From Parabacteroides sp. FAFU027 (GTDB taxonomy: Bacteria; Bacteroidota; Bacteroidia; Bacteroidales; UBA7332): a DNA stretch of 64,000 nucleotides. A program made the translations under genes and the position numbers. The stretch's first letter is position 1; the number at the start of each line of letters is the position of its first letter. Positions 8,541 through 16,663 of this stretch are shown here, in pieces. The notes below the pieces were generated by a model. The model was not told the origin of the DNA and did not search any database. It saw only the letters and a program-made list of their open reading frames with translations. The stretch spans positions 1 to 64,000 of the forward strand of contig NZ_JAKZKV010000003.1 of the NCBI RefSeq assembly GCF_022808675.1, given 5' to 3'.

Positions 8541-9203
8541 TCACCAATCAATCTCTCTCTTTCCTTGTTTTCTCAAATAGTCATTCGCCAGACTGAAATG
8601 GTGATTACCGAAAAATCCCCTGTGAGCAGATAGTGGAGACGGGTGCGGCGATTTTAAAACCAGATGCTTCTGAGGATTGATAAACGCACCTTTTTTCTGA
8701 GCATAAGCTCCCCACAGGATAAAAACCAAACCGTCCCGTTGCTCTGCTAACCGGTGAATCACCGCATCGGTAAAGGTTTCCCATCCTTTATTTTGGTGCG
8801 AACCGGCCTGATGAGCACGAACGGTCAACGTGGCATTGAGCAACAGGACTCCCTGACGGGCCCAACGACTCAAATCACCACTTGTAGGCATCGGCTTACC
8901 CAAGTCAGCATGAATCTCCTTGAAAATGTTTAATAACGAAGGGGGAAATGGCACACCATCCTGCACCGAAAAGCAAAGGCCATGCGCCTGACGGGGTTCA
9001 TGATAAGGGTCTTGTCCTAAAATCACGACCTCAACATCATCAAACGGGCAATTATCGAAGGCATTAAAAATCTGCGATCCGGGAGGATAAACCGTCGTCG
9101 AAGCATATTCCTGACGGACAAAATTGGTTAGGTTAGTGAAGTATGGTTTCTCAAATTCATCCTTGAGATGTTCATTCCAGCTTGGCTCTATTTTTACTGA
9201 CAT
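8541..9203 (-). CDS. ung: Uracil-DNA glycosylase
   Basis: Removes uracil from DNA to start base-excision repair. The 220-residue protein is a family 1 enzyme: the water-activating motif VVILGQDPYH, the uracil-binding LLLNATLTVR (usually LLLNxxLTV), FILWGAYAQKKG, and the DNA-intercalation loop HPSPLSAHRGFFG. The length is normal. It reads leftward toward the riboswitch region and ends about 50 bp from it. It appears to be transcribed alone. Confidence 0.97.
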   Translation of the reverse strand: MSVKIEPSWNEHLKDEFEKPYFTNLTNFVRQEYASTTVYPPGSQIFNAFDNCPFDDVEVVILGQDPYHEPRQAHGLCFSVQDGVPFPPSLLNIFKEIHADLGKPMPTSGDLSRWARQGVLLLNATLTVRAHQAGSHQNKGWETFTDAVIHRLAEQRDGLVFILWGAYAQKKGAFINPQKHLVLKSPHPSPLSAHRGFFGNHHFSLANDYLRKQGKREIDW

Positions 9204-9318
9204 AACGGCAAATTATCAATGATGGTTAAATGGGAATGCAAATATCAGAATTTCTGCTGAATAACCCATCCAATCCTTTACTGAAAGCCAATATCCACGG
9301 AGAATAGAGTTTAAGATA

Positions 9319-9349
9319 TTTGTTAATTCGGGAAATATATTTACTTTTG
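9319..9349 (+). promoter_or_regulatory. tRNA-Arg promoter
   Basis: TTTG (9319-9322), a 19-bp spacer and TACTTTTG (9342-9349) make a full Bacteroidota consensus promoter. The expected start near 9356 is about 10 bp before the tRNA. Confidence 0.8.
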
Positions 9350-9365
9350 CAGACCACAAAGGAAT

Positions 9366-9439
9366 GGCCCCGTAGTTTAGTTGAATAGAACGTCAGATTC
9401 CGGTTCTGAAGGTCACAGGTTTGAGTCCTGTCGGGGTCA
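9366..9439 (+). tRNA. tRNA-Arg (anticodon CCG)
   Basis: A 74-nt cloverleaf. Acceptor GGCCCCG pairs with CGGGGTC with one G-T wobble, and the discriminator is A. The anticodon arm is TCAGA-TTCCGGT-TCTGA, giving anticodon CCG, which reads the Arg codon CGG. The T arm is ACAGG-TTTGAGT-CCTGT. The 3' CCA is not encoded. A strong terminator follows directly. Confidence 0.96.
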
Positions 9440-9440
9440 C

Positions 9441-9476
9441 AAAACCACAATTGAAAATATCAATTGTGGTTTTTTA
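9441..9476 (+). terminator. tRNA-Arg terminator
   Basis: AAAACCACAATTG (9441-9453) pairs perfectly with CAATTGTGGTTTT (9461-9473) across a 7-nt loop and runs into a T tract. It ends the tRNA transcript and separates it from the selenium operon. Confidence 0.9.
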
Positions 9477-9557
9477 TTTCTATCCCGATCTGTGGATTCT
9501 GACGGCTCCTCCTTTCCCATATTATTTCTACCTTTGAGCCTCCAATATTACATTGAA

Positions 9558-10586
9558 ATGAAAGAGACTCTTTTTCCGGATGAATTTCTGGAGCAAAGCC
9601 GTGAAGGAGTGGTGATTGATGTCCGCACTCCGGCCGAATACACCGCCGGACATATCCCCGGCGCACTCAATATTCCGCTCTTCACCAACGAGGAACGTGC
9701 CATCGTGGGTACGCTCTATGTACAGGTGGGCAAAGACCCGGCTGTAGAAAAAGGGCTGGAACTGGTCGGCCCTAAACTGGCAGATTTTGTTCGACAAGCA
9801 CGGGAATTATCGCAAGGCAAACCGCTCTTTCTCTACTGCTGGCGCGGAGGAATGCGTAGCGGAAGTATGGCCTGGCTCTTCCGCACAGCAGGCTTTAAAA
9901 CCTTTCTGCTGAAAGGAGGCTACAAGGCGTACCGTCGTTCCTTCATTGATTTGCTGGCAAAACAGCCGTGGAAAATCGTTGTGTTGGGCGGACCTACCGG
10001 TTGCGGCAAGACTGAAATTCTCCATCGTTTGCAGGAAAAAGGGCAACAGGTGGTTGATCTGGAAGGACTAGCTCATCACAAAGGCTCTGCTTTCGGGGCG
10101 TTGGGCGAACCGGAGCAACCTACTACCGAACACTTTATGAACCTGCTACACGAACAGATGCGGAAGATGAATCCGGAACTCCCGGTATGGTGCGAAGGAG
10201 AAAGTCTGAGTATCGGACGGGTATTTATTCCGGCGGAATTTCATGCGATGATGCTTGCCGCCACGTTCATCAAACTTGATTTGCCAAATGAAGACCGGGT
10301 ACAGCACATTCTCAAGGATTATGGCAACTTCTCCGCTGAAGAACTTATCGGTTCGTTCCTGAAGATTGAGAAACGGTTGGGCAACAAAGCCACCAAACAG
10401 GCCATCGAACATGTGCAAAACGGGGAACTGGCCGAAGCTGTCACCATTGCCCTGCATTATTACGACAAAGGCTATACCGCTTCTATGCAAAAGCATTGGC
10501 CTAATATCACCAGTTGCTTGTCTATCAATTCAGATACCGAAGCCAGCGCCAACAAACTCATTGAACTCATTCACTCATTAAAATAA
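9558..10586 (+). CDS. mnmH: tRNA 2-selenouridine synthase
   Basis: Converts 2-thiouridine at the wobble base of certain tRNAs to 2-selenouridine, using selenophosphate (also called SelU or YbbB). The 342-residue protein has an N-terminal rhodanese domain with the catalytic Cys in CWRGGMRS (Cys94), then a P-loop domain with GPTGCGKT (145-152). The frame stays open upstream into the tRNA, but a -7 box TACCTTTG at 9529-9536 places transcription start near 9543, so the ATG at 9558 is chosen. It is the first gene of a selenium operon; yedF follows 2 bp later. Confidence 0.95.
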   Translation: MKETLFPDEFLEQSREGVVIDVRTPAEYTAGHIPGALNIPLFTNEERAIVGTLYVQVGKDPAVEKGLELVGPKLADFVRQARELSQGKPLFLYCWRGGMRSGSMAWLFRTAGFKTFLLKGGYKAYRRSFIDLLAKQPWKIVVLGGPTGCGKTEILHRLQEKGQQVVDLEGLAHHKGSAFGALGEPEQPTTEHFMNLLHEQMRKMNPELPVWCEGESLSIGRVFIPAEFHAMMLAATFIKLDLPNEDRVQHILKDYGNFSAEELIGSFLKIEKRLGNKATKQAIEHVQNGELAEAVTIALHYYDKGYTASMQKHWPNITSCLSINSDTEASANKLIELIHSLK

Positions 10587-10588
10587 CT

Positions 10589-11188
10589 ATGAAGACTATC
10601 GATACCCGCGGACACCTTTGTCCCGCTCCGCTGATTATGGCAAAAAAAGGCATCCAGGAAGCCGCATCCGGCGAAGCCATCGAAATCCTGACCGACAACG
10701 ATACCGCCTGCCAGAATCTGCAAAACTACCTGACCGAACTGAAGCTCAATCCGCAAGTGCGCACAGAAGGCAATGTCCATATTTTCTCTCTGACCACTCC
10801 TGAAACTATTGCCTCGGCTCCATCCCCCGAATCCTACTGCGCAACTCCGGCAAATGATTACGTGGTGGCCATCAAGTCCGATGCGATGGGAATTGGCGAT
10901 GATGATCTTGGCCATCTGCTGATGCGAGCCTTTATCAATTCGCTGAATGCCGCGGATAAATTACCGACTGCTATTTTACTGTACAATAGCGGCGTGAAGG
11001 TTGCCCTGAAAGATACCGACACCGCCTTGTCGTTACAAGAACTGGAAGATAAAGGTGTGGCCATAATCGCCTGCGGTACCTGCGTGGAATACTTCGGAGT
11101 TAAAGAATCCCTTGCTGTGGGCATGATCAGCAACATGTACACCATCACGAAATATTTGTCCGAAGCGGGGCACGTGGTGTATCCGTAA
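10589..11188 (+). CDS. yedF: Selenium-associated TusA/DsrE fusion protein YedF
   Basis: Proposed carrier of sulfur or selenium in the selenium pathway. The 199-residue protein joins an N-terminal TusA-like domain with the CPxP motif (DTRGHLCPAPLIMAKK, residues ~4-19) to a C-terminal DsrE-like domain containing the motif ACGTCVEYFGVKE. This two-domain form is the one usually found beside selD. It begins 2 bp after mnmH. The biochemical role is inferred from family and position; direct proof of Se transfer is limited as far as I know. Confidence 0.9.
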   Translation: MKTIDTRGHLCPAPLIMAKKGIQEAASGEAIEILTDNDTACQNLQNYLTELKLNPQVRTEGNVHIFSLTTPETIASAPSPESYCATPANDYVVAIKSDAMGIGDDDLGHLLMRAFINSLNAADKLPTAILLYNSGVKVALKDTDTALSLQELEDKGVAIIACGTCVEYFGVKESLAVGMISNMYTITKYLSEAGHVVYP

Positions 11189-11197
11189 AGCTTTGTC

Positions 11198-11246
11198 AAG
11201 GCTGAAAGCCTTATATATCATCAGCCTGGGGCAACACCCCGGGTAA
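11198..11246. repeat. Small dispersed-type repeat with two hairpins
   Basis: The 74-bp gap between yedF and the next gene holds AAGGCTGAAAGCCTT (11198-11212), then TATATATCATCAG, then CCTGGGGCAACACCCCGGG (11225-11243). Both ends fold into short hairpins. The 'ctgaaag...tatatatcatcagcc..gggcaacaccc' layout resembles an intergenic repeat I recall from other Bacteroidota genomes; only one copy was found here. Confidence 0.4.
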
Positions 11247-11262
11247 CAAAAGCAAAGAAACA

Positions 11263-12396
11263 ATGCACAACTCCTATTTCGACAACGCCGCCACCTCCTT
11301 TCCTAAGCCACCGCAAGTGGCCGAAGCCATCTCCCGTTACCTCAACGAGGAAGGCGGAACGTACGGTCGTGCCGCTTACGAACGGGTGCGCAATGCCACC
11401 ATGCAAGTGGAGGATTGTCGCGATGCGCTGGCTCATCTGTTGGGAGTGAATGATGCCGAAAACATCGCCTTCACTGCCAATGCGACCACCGGCCTCAACG
11501 CTATTTTATTCGGTCTGGAATTGAAACTAGGTGCCCGCGTATGGGTGTCACCGTTGGAGCACAATGCGGTGATGCGTCCACTCCGGCATTTGCAGGAGAC
11601 CAAAGGCCTTGAGATAAAAACCTTACCTGCCGGAAATGACGGGAGCATTGATATTGCCGCACTGGAAAGTCTTCCGGCCAACGATTGCGATCTGCTGGTC
11701 ATCAACCACCTCAGCAACGTCAACGGGGTGATTCAGCCGATTCGGGAAATAGCGCAGATTGCCCACACGAAAGGTTGGTTCATCATACTCGATGCTTCTC
11801 AATCTTTGGGAGAAATTCCGGTAAATGCAGGAGACTGGGGAGTTGATTTTATTGCCTTTACCGGGCATAAGGGATTACTCGGACCAACGGGGACGGGTGG
11901 TTTTTATGCAAAGAATCCGTCATTACTACAACCCACAATATTCGGCGGAACAGGCAGCTTATCAGAATCCTACGACATGCCGGATGAATTGCCCGACCGT
12001 TTCCAACCGGGGACACCGAACGTGGCAGGAATTATCGGTCTGCTGGCTGCATTGGAGAACCGGCCAATGCCTCAACATACACACAATGACTTCTTCGAAT
12101 GCCTCAACGCGATTGAAAAATTGCCCGGCGTTCGCCTATATAAAGCCAATAACCCGGAGCAGCAGGGCGAACTCTTTTCCCTGACGCACGAACGCCTTTC
12201 GACGGGTGACTTTGCGCAACTGCTCTATGACCGTCACGGCATTGAGACACGCTCCGGCCTGCATTGCGCACCGTTGGCTCACCGCACATTGGGAACCTTT
12301 CCGTCGGGCACGGTACGCTTTTCGCTCTCGCCGTACCACACGCCGGACGACCTTGCATATTTAATTAAAGCCATCGCTGATGTCACAACCCTGTAA
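11263..12396 (+). CDS. Cysteine desulfurase-like aminotransferase class V enzyme (selenium operon)
   Basis: PLP enzyme that would release sulfur or selenium from cysteine or selenocysteine. The 377-residue product has the fold-type I motifs: [12 protein letters not shown] at the N-terminus, [17 protein letters not shown] with the PLP-binding Asp, the PLP Lys in [12 protein letters not shown], and the active-site Cys in [10 protein letters not shown]. The Cys loop matches the SufS-like subgroup. Its place between yedF and selD suggests it feeds selenide to SelD. It may instead serve Fe-S or thiolation pathways, so no symbol is given. Confidence 0.9.
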   Translation: MHNSYFDNAATSFPKPPQVAEAISRYLNEEGGTYGRAAYERVRNATMQVEDCRDALAHLLGVNDAENIAFTANATTGLNAILFGLELKLGARVWVSPLEHNAVMRPLRHLQETKGLEIKTLPAGNDGSIDIAALESLPANDCDLLVINHLSNVNGVIQPIREIAQIAHTKGWFIILDASQSLGEIPVNAGDWGVDFIAFTGHKGLLGPTGTGGFYAKNPSLLQPTIFGGTGSLSESYDMPDELPDRFQPGTPNVAGIIGLLAALENRPMPQHTHNDFFECLNAIEKLPGVRLYKANNPEQQGELFSLTHERLSTGDFAQLLYDRHGIETRSGLHCAPLAHRTLGTFPSGTVRFSLSPYHTPDDLAYLIKAIADVTTL

Positions 12397-12610
12397 AATA
12401 GCCACATTTCGCACCACCCGCTCGGTGATGAAAGCCGACAAAGCCTGCAAACAGGCTGGTCTTGCCGCGCGCGTGATTGCCGTGCCACCAACTATTTCTT
12501 CGGAATGCGGAATGTGCTTACGAATTGAAAATACTCAACTGGCCGAATTCATCGCACTGATGGAGTCGGTGGCCATTGAAACGAAAATATATGACTACAC
12601 CTTCCTTTGA
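12380..12610 (+). CDS. DUF3343 protein, putative Se/S carrier
   Basis: A 76-residue protein of the DUF3343 family, often found in selenium and sulfur carrier operons. It contains [19 protein letters not shown] at the N-terminus and the Cys pair [11 protein letters not shown] in the middle; the Cys residues are the obvious candidates for carrying Se or S. It overlaps the upstream desulfurase-like gene by 17 bp and the downstream selD start by 20 bp, so translation is likely coupled. The molecular role is an inference from context. Confidence 0.85.
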   Translation: MSQPCKIATFRTTRSVMKADKACKQAGLAARVIAVPPTISSECGMCLRIENTQLAEFIALMESVAIETKIYDYTFL

Positions 12611-13634
12611 CCTGTTAAGTACGACTCAATACGGTGGCTGTTCGGCCAAACTGGCGCCCTCTGCCCTCTCCGAACTGCTTGCCAACATCCCGTTGGTGAA
12701 GGATGCCAACATCCTCGTGGACATTGAGACGCACGACGATGCCGGGGTCTATAAGCTGAATGAAGAGACGGCGCTCATCGTCACTACCGACTTCTTTCCG
12801 CCCGTCTGCTCCGATGCATTTACCTTCGGGCAAATAGCGGCCACCAACGCCCTGAGCGATGTCTATGCGATGGGGGGAACGCCGTTGCTGGCATTGAATC
12901 TCACCATGTTTCCTTCGCAAAATATTCCGCTGGAAGTGTTGGGGCAAATCCTTGCCGGGGGACAGGAGAAAATCAACGAATCAGGCGCCCTCACGATGGG
13001 CGGCCATACCATCGACGACAATCCCCCGAAATACGGTCTGGCCGTGGTGGGCACGGTGCATCCCGACCGCCTGATTACCAACGCCGGACTGAAAGCGGGT
13101 CAGGTACTCATCCTGACCAAGCCGCTCGGCGTGGGCGTACTCATGGCTGCCCAACGCATGGGCATGGCTGATGAAGCGGCCTATACCGAAGCCCTCCTCC
13201 AGATGAAAACGCTCAACAAATCCGGTTGTACCTGCATGCAGCAGTTTGGCGTGAAGGGTGCAACTGACGTGACGGGCTTCGGTCTGCTCGGTCACGCGAT
13301 GAAGATGGCGGAGGCCTCGGGCGTTACTATCCAGATTGCGCTGGATAAAATCCCGGCACTGCCTCAGGCCGTGTCGCTGCTCACCGACGGCTGCATCCCC
13401 GGAGCGGCCTTCCGCAATGCCGACTACGTGAAGGAACATACCTTCTACGCCCCCACCTGCTCCTACGAACGCAAGATGCTTGCCTGCGATGCACAGACAT
13501 CCGGCGGCCTGCTGATGGGTGTGGATGCGGATAAGGCCGAGGCGATGCTGGAGGCGTTGAAGCAGTTCCATCCTCAGGCTGCGGTTATCGGTGAAGTGAT
13601 TGCGAAAAGGGGGAAGTGGGTGTATTGTATATAG
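12591..13634 (+). CDS. selD: Selenide, water dikinase (selenophosphate synthetase)
   Basis: Makes selenophosphate from selenide and ATP, the Se donor for MnmH. Starting at MTTPSF (12591) gives 347 residues and places the catalytic Cys at 17 and Lys at 20 (YGGCSAKLAP), matching E. coli numbering; an upstream in-frame ATG at 12576 would add five residues. The active-site residue is Cys, not selenocysteine. Other blocks: TTDFFPPV, GQIAATNALSDVYAMGG, TGFGLLGHAMKMA and DAQTSGGLL. Last gene of the selenium operon. No selA, selB or selC was seen, so selenouridine may be the main use. Confidence 0.96.
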   Translation: MTTPSFDLLSTTQYGGCSAKLAPSALSELLANIPLVKDANILVDIETHDDAGVYKLNEETALIVTTDFFPPVCSDAFTFGQIAATNALSDVYAMGGTPLLALNLTMFPSQNIPLEVLGQILAGGQEKINESGALTMGGHTIDDNPPKYGLAVVGTVHPDRLITNAGLKAGQVLILTKPLGVGVLMAAQRMGMADEAAYTEALLQMKTLNKSGCTCMQQFGVKGATDVTGFGLLGHAMKMAEASGVTIQIALDKIPALPQAVSLLTDGCIPGAAFRNADYVKEHTFYAPTCSYERKMLACDAQTSGGLLMGVDADKAEAMLEALKQFHPQAAVIGEVIAKRGKWVYCI

Positions 13635-13671
13635 AATTTGAATCCATAATTATACAGATAAATAGAAAACT

Positions 13672-13905
13672 ATGTCGTTTAAAGGTAATCTTATAGAGTT
13701 AGTTCAAAACCTTGAGAGTCAAAATGAAAAGGCTAAAGATATAGCTTTAAATAGAGTCATTGATATACTGAAAACAATTAATGATTTGACTGATTTAAAA
13801 AGGGAAAAAGGACTAATAATTAGAATCGTAATTGATAGCGTTAATGATATTACAATTGGAGAAACTATATTGACGTTCATACACAACTACACGTCAGGCA
13901 AATGA
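13672..13905 (+). CDS. Small hypothetical protein
   Basis: A 77-residue ORF rich in Lys, Ile and Asn, with likely amphipathic helices (LIELVQNLESQNEKAKDIA, then VIDILKTINDLTDLKREKG). I do not recognise a family. Its DNA is much more AT-rich than the selenium operon upstream, suggesting a different origin. It begins 37 bp after selD and is followed by a strong terminator at 13935, so it could be the last gene of that transcript. Function unknown; it may not be expressed. Confidence 0.5.
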   Translation: MSFKGNLIELVQNLESQNEKAKDIALNRVIDILKTINDLTDLKREKGLIIRIVIDSVNDITIGETILTFIHNYTSGK

Positions 13906-13934
13906 ATTTATTTCTATAGAAACAGAATTACAAT

Positions 13935-13980
13935 CACCACCCGGTATCAATCCATCCTTGATACCGGGTGGTGTTGTTTT
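13935..13980. terminator. Strong hairpin terminator
   Basis: CACCACCCGGTATCAA (13935-13950) pairs perfectly with TTGATACCGGGTGGTG (13958-13973) across a 7-nt loop, followed by TTGTTTT. A 16-bp perfect stem ends the selD transcript side. Confidence 0.85.
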
Positions 13981-13994
13981 ATCCATCGTTCGTC

Positions 13995-14024
13995 GTAGAG
14001 ACGCGCCACGTGGCGCGTCTCTAC
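13995..14024. repeat. 30-bp palindromic repeat, copy 1
   Basis: A perfect 30-bp palindrome with arms starting GTAGAGACGCG and centre CCACGTGG, followed by CCGTAC. A near-identical copy is at 37430-37459, also followed by CCGTAC. A degenerate relative with arms TAGACGC and GCGTTTCTA and tail CCCATAC lies downstream at 14079-14106. Confidence 0.85.
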
Positions 14025-14150
14025 CCGTACCACACCCGTACCACGCCCGCACCGCATCGCCCCCACGTCAATTACAATAGACGCAAAATCAGGCGTTTCT
14101 ACCCATACAGTTGTTACATCACCCGTTTCATCCATCATCGATTATTCCTG

Positions 14151-14273
14151 ATTCCCATCTGAAAAGAAATCACACGATCGTGTGATTATCAGTCACACAC
14201 TCGTATGATCCACAATCACATGGTCGTGTGATTCATTTCGCTACGCTAATCAGAGACCAATCGAGATGGGAAT
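14151..14273. repeat. Three 20-bp palindromes at 23-bp spacing inside outer inverted arms
   Basis: AATCACACGATCGTGTGATT (14168-14187) is a perfect 20-bp palindrome. Variants AGTCACACACTCGTATGATC (14191-14210) and AATCACATGGTCGTGTGATT (14214-14233) follow at exactly 23-bp steps. The array is enclosed by ATTCCCATCT (14151-14160) and its reverse complement AGATGGGAAT (14264-14273). It lies just downstream of the DUF4469 gene. Function unknown. Confidence 0.8.
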
Positions 14274-14315
14274 AAGCCGAATTGAGGTTTGGGAATAGGG
14301 AAAAGAAGCAGAAGG

Positions 14316-15053
14316 TCAGATCACCTTCAACACAAAAGGGAAGGTGTAGTAGCCGGGCGATGCGTTTAACCGGCCCGACATCGAGTATTGGGTGCAGATT
14401 GACAATTTATATTCCCCGGCGGGCAGAGACGCGGGCAAGATCAACGTCATGCGGGTCGGGTAATTGACCACGATGGATTTGAGGTCTATCGCAAATGTCT
14501 CATGGGTGACCTGATGAATGAGAGCTACCCCCACGTCGGGATGTTCGCCAGCGATCTTGAGACGACTTCCGGTGAGGTGGATGCCATTGCCCGGTGTGAT
14601 GCGATCGTTGACTGTTCCTGTCACCACATCCGTCACGGTATTGACCCCAATGCCCGACGAAGCCACTCCCCGAACCTGCACATCCACGTTACGCACAACA
14701 TCGCGCAGGTGGGCAGTCGGCGTCACCTGCACATTGAGACGATGCGCTTCATCGTCCCATTGTGCCCCCTTGCCGACAAATATACCATTCACCCCAAGCT
14801 GGAAATGCGCCAGTCCAAAGCGCACGGAGGCCCCGTTGGCTACCCGCTGCATGGCCGCTTCGGTGAGCAGTTCGAAGGCCGCTTTTAGTGTTACGGCACT
14901 GATATCAGTGCGATGCGCCACGATGTCAGCCACCAGGTCGTCTTCGGTAATCGAGGCGGTAGTAACTACTTTCCCGATGCGCTCCTCTTTGTGTTCGGTA
15001 AACGGGGTGTCGTGCAGCTCTACAATTACGCGGTTCTTGTCGGTCGTTTCCAT
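14316..15053 (-). CDS. DUF4469 protein with HU-like DNA-binding N-terminal domain
   Basis: A 245-residue protein of a Bacteroidota-specific type: an N-terminal HU/IHF-like domain (about 1-125, with LVADIVAHRTDISAVTLKAAFELLTEAAMQRV and FGLAHFQLGVNGIFVG in pieces) and a C-terminal DUF4469 beta-sandwich (about 140-245, GIHLTGSRLKIAG and ending FPFVLKVI). The function is unknown; DNA binding is inferred from the fold. It is G+C richer than its neighbours and is bordered by palindromic repeats on both sides. A -7 box TATATTTG at 15081-15088 lies upstream. Confidence 0.8.
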   Translation of the reverse strand: METTDKNRVIVELHDTPFTEHKEERIGKVVTTASITEDDLVADIVAHRTDISAVTLKAAFELLTEAAMQRVANGASVRFGLAHFQLGVNGIFVGKGAQWDDEAHRLNVQVTPTAHLRDVVRNVDVQVRGVASSGIGVNTVTDVVTGTVNDRITPGNGIHLTGSRLKIAGEHPDVGVALIHQVTHETFAIDLKSIVVNYPTRMTLILPASLPAGEYKLSICTQYSMSGRLNASPGYYTFPFVLKVI

Positions 15054-15113
15054 AGCATTATCTTTTCTTTATGGTATTTGCAAATATAAGCATTGAAGAA
15101 GAAAGTAATAGAG

Positions 15114-15121
15114 TAGCTTTG
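15114..15121 (+). promoter_or_regulatory. -7 box for the DUF5131 gene
   Basis: TAGCTTTG matches TAnnTTTG; no good -33 box is visible. It gives a start near 15128 and a leader of about 100 nt that contains the palindrome at 15167-15199. It is divergent from the DUF4469 -7 box at 15081-15088. Confidence 0.45.
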
Positions 15122-15166
15122 CAAAATCAGGCAATTCGAATTACATTTGTTGGAGAAAGCATCGCC

Positions 15167-15199
15167 AAACCTGACAGGTTTCAAAAACCTGTCAGGTTT
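15167..15199. repeat. AAACCT-type inverted repeat, copy 1 (in a 5' leader)
   Basis: AAACCTGACAGGTTT is followed by a short linker and its reverse complement AAACCTGTCAGGTTT. It lies between the -7 box and the ATG of the DUF5131 gene. Related copies are at 15948, 17293 and 37764. Confidence 0.85.
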
Positions 15200-15227
15200 C
15201 GACCAAAAGAAACTTTTACCCACAATT

Positions 15228-15944
15228 ATGTCCGGCTGGAATCCCTGGCACGGTTGCCGTAAAATCAGCCCCGGTTGCCAACATTGCTACGTGTACCGCA
15301 TCGATGCGGCATTTGACAAAGACCCTTCGGTAGTAACACGGACGGCCAGTTTCGATTTGCCCCTGAAGAAAAAGCGCAACGGCGAATACAAACTACCGGC
15401 GGGTGAGACGGTATTCACCTGCTTCTCCTCCGATTTCTTTCTGGAAGAGGCGGATGAATGGCGCATCGAGGCATGGCGGATGATGCGGCAACGAAGCGAC
15501 CTGCACTTTTTCATCATCACCAAGCGTATTCATCGTTTTACAGTCAGTCTTCCTGAGGATTGGGGAGATGGATATGAGAATGTCACCATCTGCTCCACCT
15601 GTGAGAATCAGGATAGGGCTAATTTTCGCCTGCCCATTTTCCTGAGCCTTCCCATCCGGCACAAAGCTATTATTTGCGAACCGCTATTGGAACAGATAGA
15701 TATTTCTCCGTGGCTGGATTCCTCGATTGAGGAGGTCGTTATCGGCGGGGAGTCGGGCAAAGAGGCCCGCGTCTGCAATTACAATTGGGTGCTTGATCTT
15801 CGCCGGCAATGCGTAGAGAAAGGTGTGCCGTTTTATTTCCGGCAGACCGGTGCGAAGTTTGTCAAGGACGGACGATTGTATCATATCCCGCGAAAAGACC
15901 AGCACACTCAGGCTGTAAAGGCGGGAATTGACTTTCAACCATAA
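15228..15944 (+). CDS. DUF5131 (phage Gp37/Gp68-like) family protein
   Basis: A 238-residue protein of a family widespread in phages and bacteria. The N-terminus MSGWNPWHGCRKISPGCQHC carries the family signature Cys residues (CxxxxxGCxxC), which look suited to binding metal or an Fe-S cluster. Later blocks are FFIITKRIHRF, EPLLEQIDIS, VIGGESGKEAR and FYFRQTGAKF. The frame is open upstream, but that stretch covers the palindrome at 15167-15199, so the ATG at 15228 is preferred. Molecular function is not established; a radical SAM-like role is sometimes guessed, which I cannot support here. Confidence 0.85.
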   Translation: MSGWNPWHGCRKISPGCQHCYVYRIDAAFDKDPSVVTRTASFDLPLKKKRNGEYKLPAGETVFTCFSSDFFLEEADEWRIEAWRMMRQRSDLHFFIITKRIHRFTVSLPEDWGDGYENVTICSTCENQDRANFRLPIFLSLPIRHKAIICEPLLEQIDISPWLDSSIEEVVIGGESGKEARVCNYNWVLDLRRQCVEKGVPFYFRQTGAKFVKDGRLYHIPRKDQHTQAVKAGIDFQP

Positions 15945-15947
15945 GAA

Positions 15948-15981
15948 AAAACCTAACAGGTTTGGGAAACCTGTTAGGTTT
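15948..15981. repeat. AAACCT-type inverted repeat, copy 2 (3' end)
   Basis: AAACCTAACAGGTTT, a GGG linker and its reverse complement AAACCTGTTAGGTTT. It begins 3 bp after the DUF5131 stop codon and lies between two convergent genes, where it could act as a bidirectional terminator. Confidence 0.85.
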
Positions 15982-15993
15982 GAGCATATATCA

Positions 15994-16629
15994 TCAGCGG
16001 ATAAAGTTGGTCATCACTTTTGCCACTGGAGCAGGAGCCAGAACGGTTTCTTTGGTTTGCTCGCGCATCTTCAGCATCCACGCCATGTTGCGGCCCAACA
16101 CCTCCATGATTTGAACGCCCTCTTCATCTTGCGCCATCTCGCCCGGACCTCTGCCATGCACGATCGTCCAGTAGTTGGAATTAGCATGAATCATCTCACA
16201 ATAGGTCAGATAATGGTTTAGTTGGTCGAACGTAGACGAACCACCTGTGCGACGAAGGGCCACGACCGATGCCCCCACCTTCTGACGGAAAAGACCGCCA
16301 TTCACTCCTGCCACCATAAAAGCCCGATCGAGAAAGCTTTTCATCGTACCGGCAATTCCCGCAAAATATACCGGAGAGGAGATGACGATGCCGTCAGCCA
16401 CTTTCATCTGCTGTATTGCTTCATTGACCGTATCACCGGCCATACTGCATTTCTCGTCTTTCGTTTGTGCGCATTTGCCGCAAGCCATACAGCCTCTGAT
16501 GTTCTTGTTACCAACATGGATAATTTCAAAGTCAATGCCCGCTTTTTTCAGTTCTTCGCCTACAATATTCAGGGCGTGGAAGGTGTTTCCCTCTTTGCGG
16601 GGACTACCGTTGATTGCTACTACTTTCAT
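15994..16629 (-). CDS. Flavodoxin-family NAD(P)H-dependent reductase
   Basis: A 211-residue FMN-binding flavoprotein of the NADPH-dependent FMN reductase / iron-sulfur flavoprotein group. The N-terminal FMN phosphate loop is INGSPRKEGNT (residues 6-16). A Cys-rich segment GCMACGKCAQTKDEKC (about 46-61) may hold an Fe-S cluster, as in iron-sulfur flavoproteins, though spacing is looser than in the archetype. SSPVYFAGIAG is the second FMN contact. The substrate is unknown; quinone or FMN reduction is plausible. It is separated from the next minus-strand gene by a terminator. Confidence 0.85.
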   Translation of the reverse strand: MKVVAINGSPRKEGNTFHALNIVGEELKKAGIDFEIIHVGNKNIRGCMACGKCAQTKDEKCSMAGDTVNEAIQQMKVADGIVISSPVYFAGIAGTMKSFLDRAFMVAGVNGGLFRQKVGASVVALRRTGGSSTFDQLNHYLTYCEMIHANSNYWTIVHGRGPGEMAQDEEGVQIMEVLGRNMAWMLKMREQTKETVLAPAPVAKVMTNFIR

Positions 16630-16663
16630 AACAGTCTATATTAGGTTAAAATGTGCCGGATAC

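Noticed and set aside
9381-9557. Longer N-terminus of mnmH reaching into the tRNA gene
   Set aside because: The extension covers the tRNA and its terminator, and a -7 box at 9529 places transcription start after it; the true start is 9558.
12591-13634. selD as a selenoprotein
   Set aside because: The active-site residue is an ordinary Cys codon and there is no in-frame TGA.
14502-15096. Two long plus-strand frames opposite the DUF4469 gene
   Set aside because: Both are shadows of the real minus-strand gene, which has recognisable domains.
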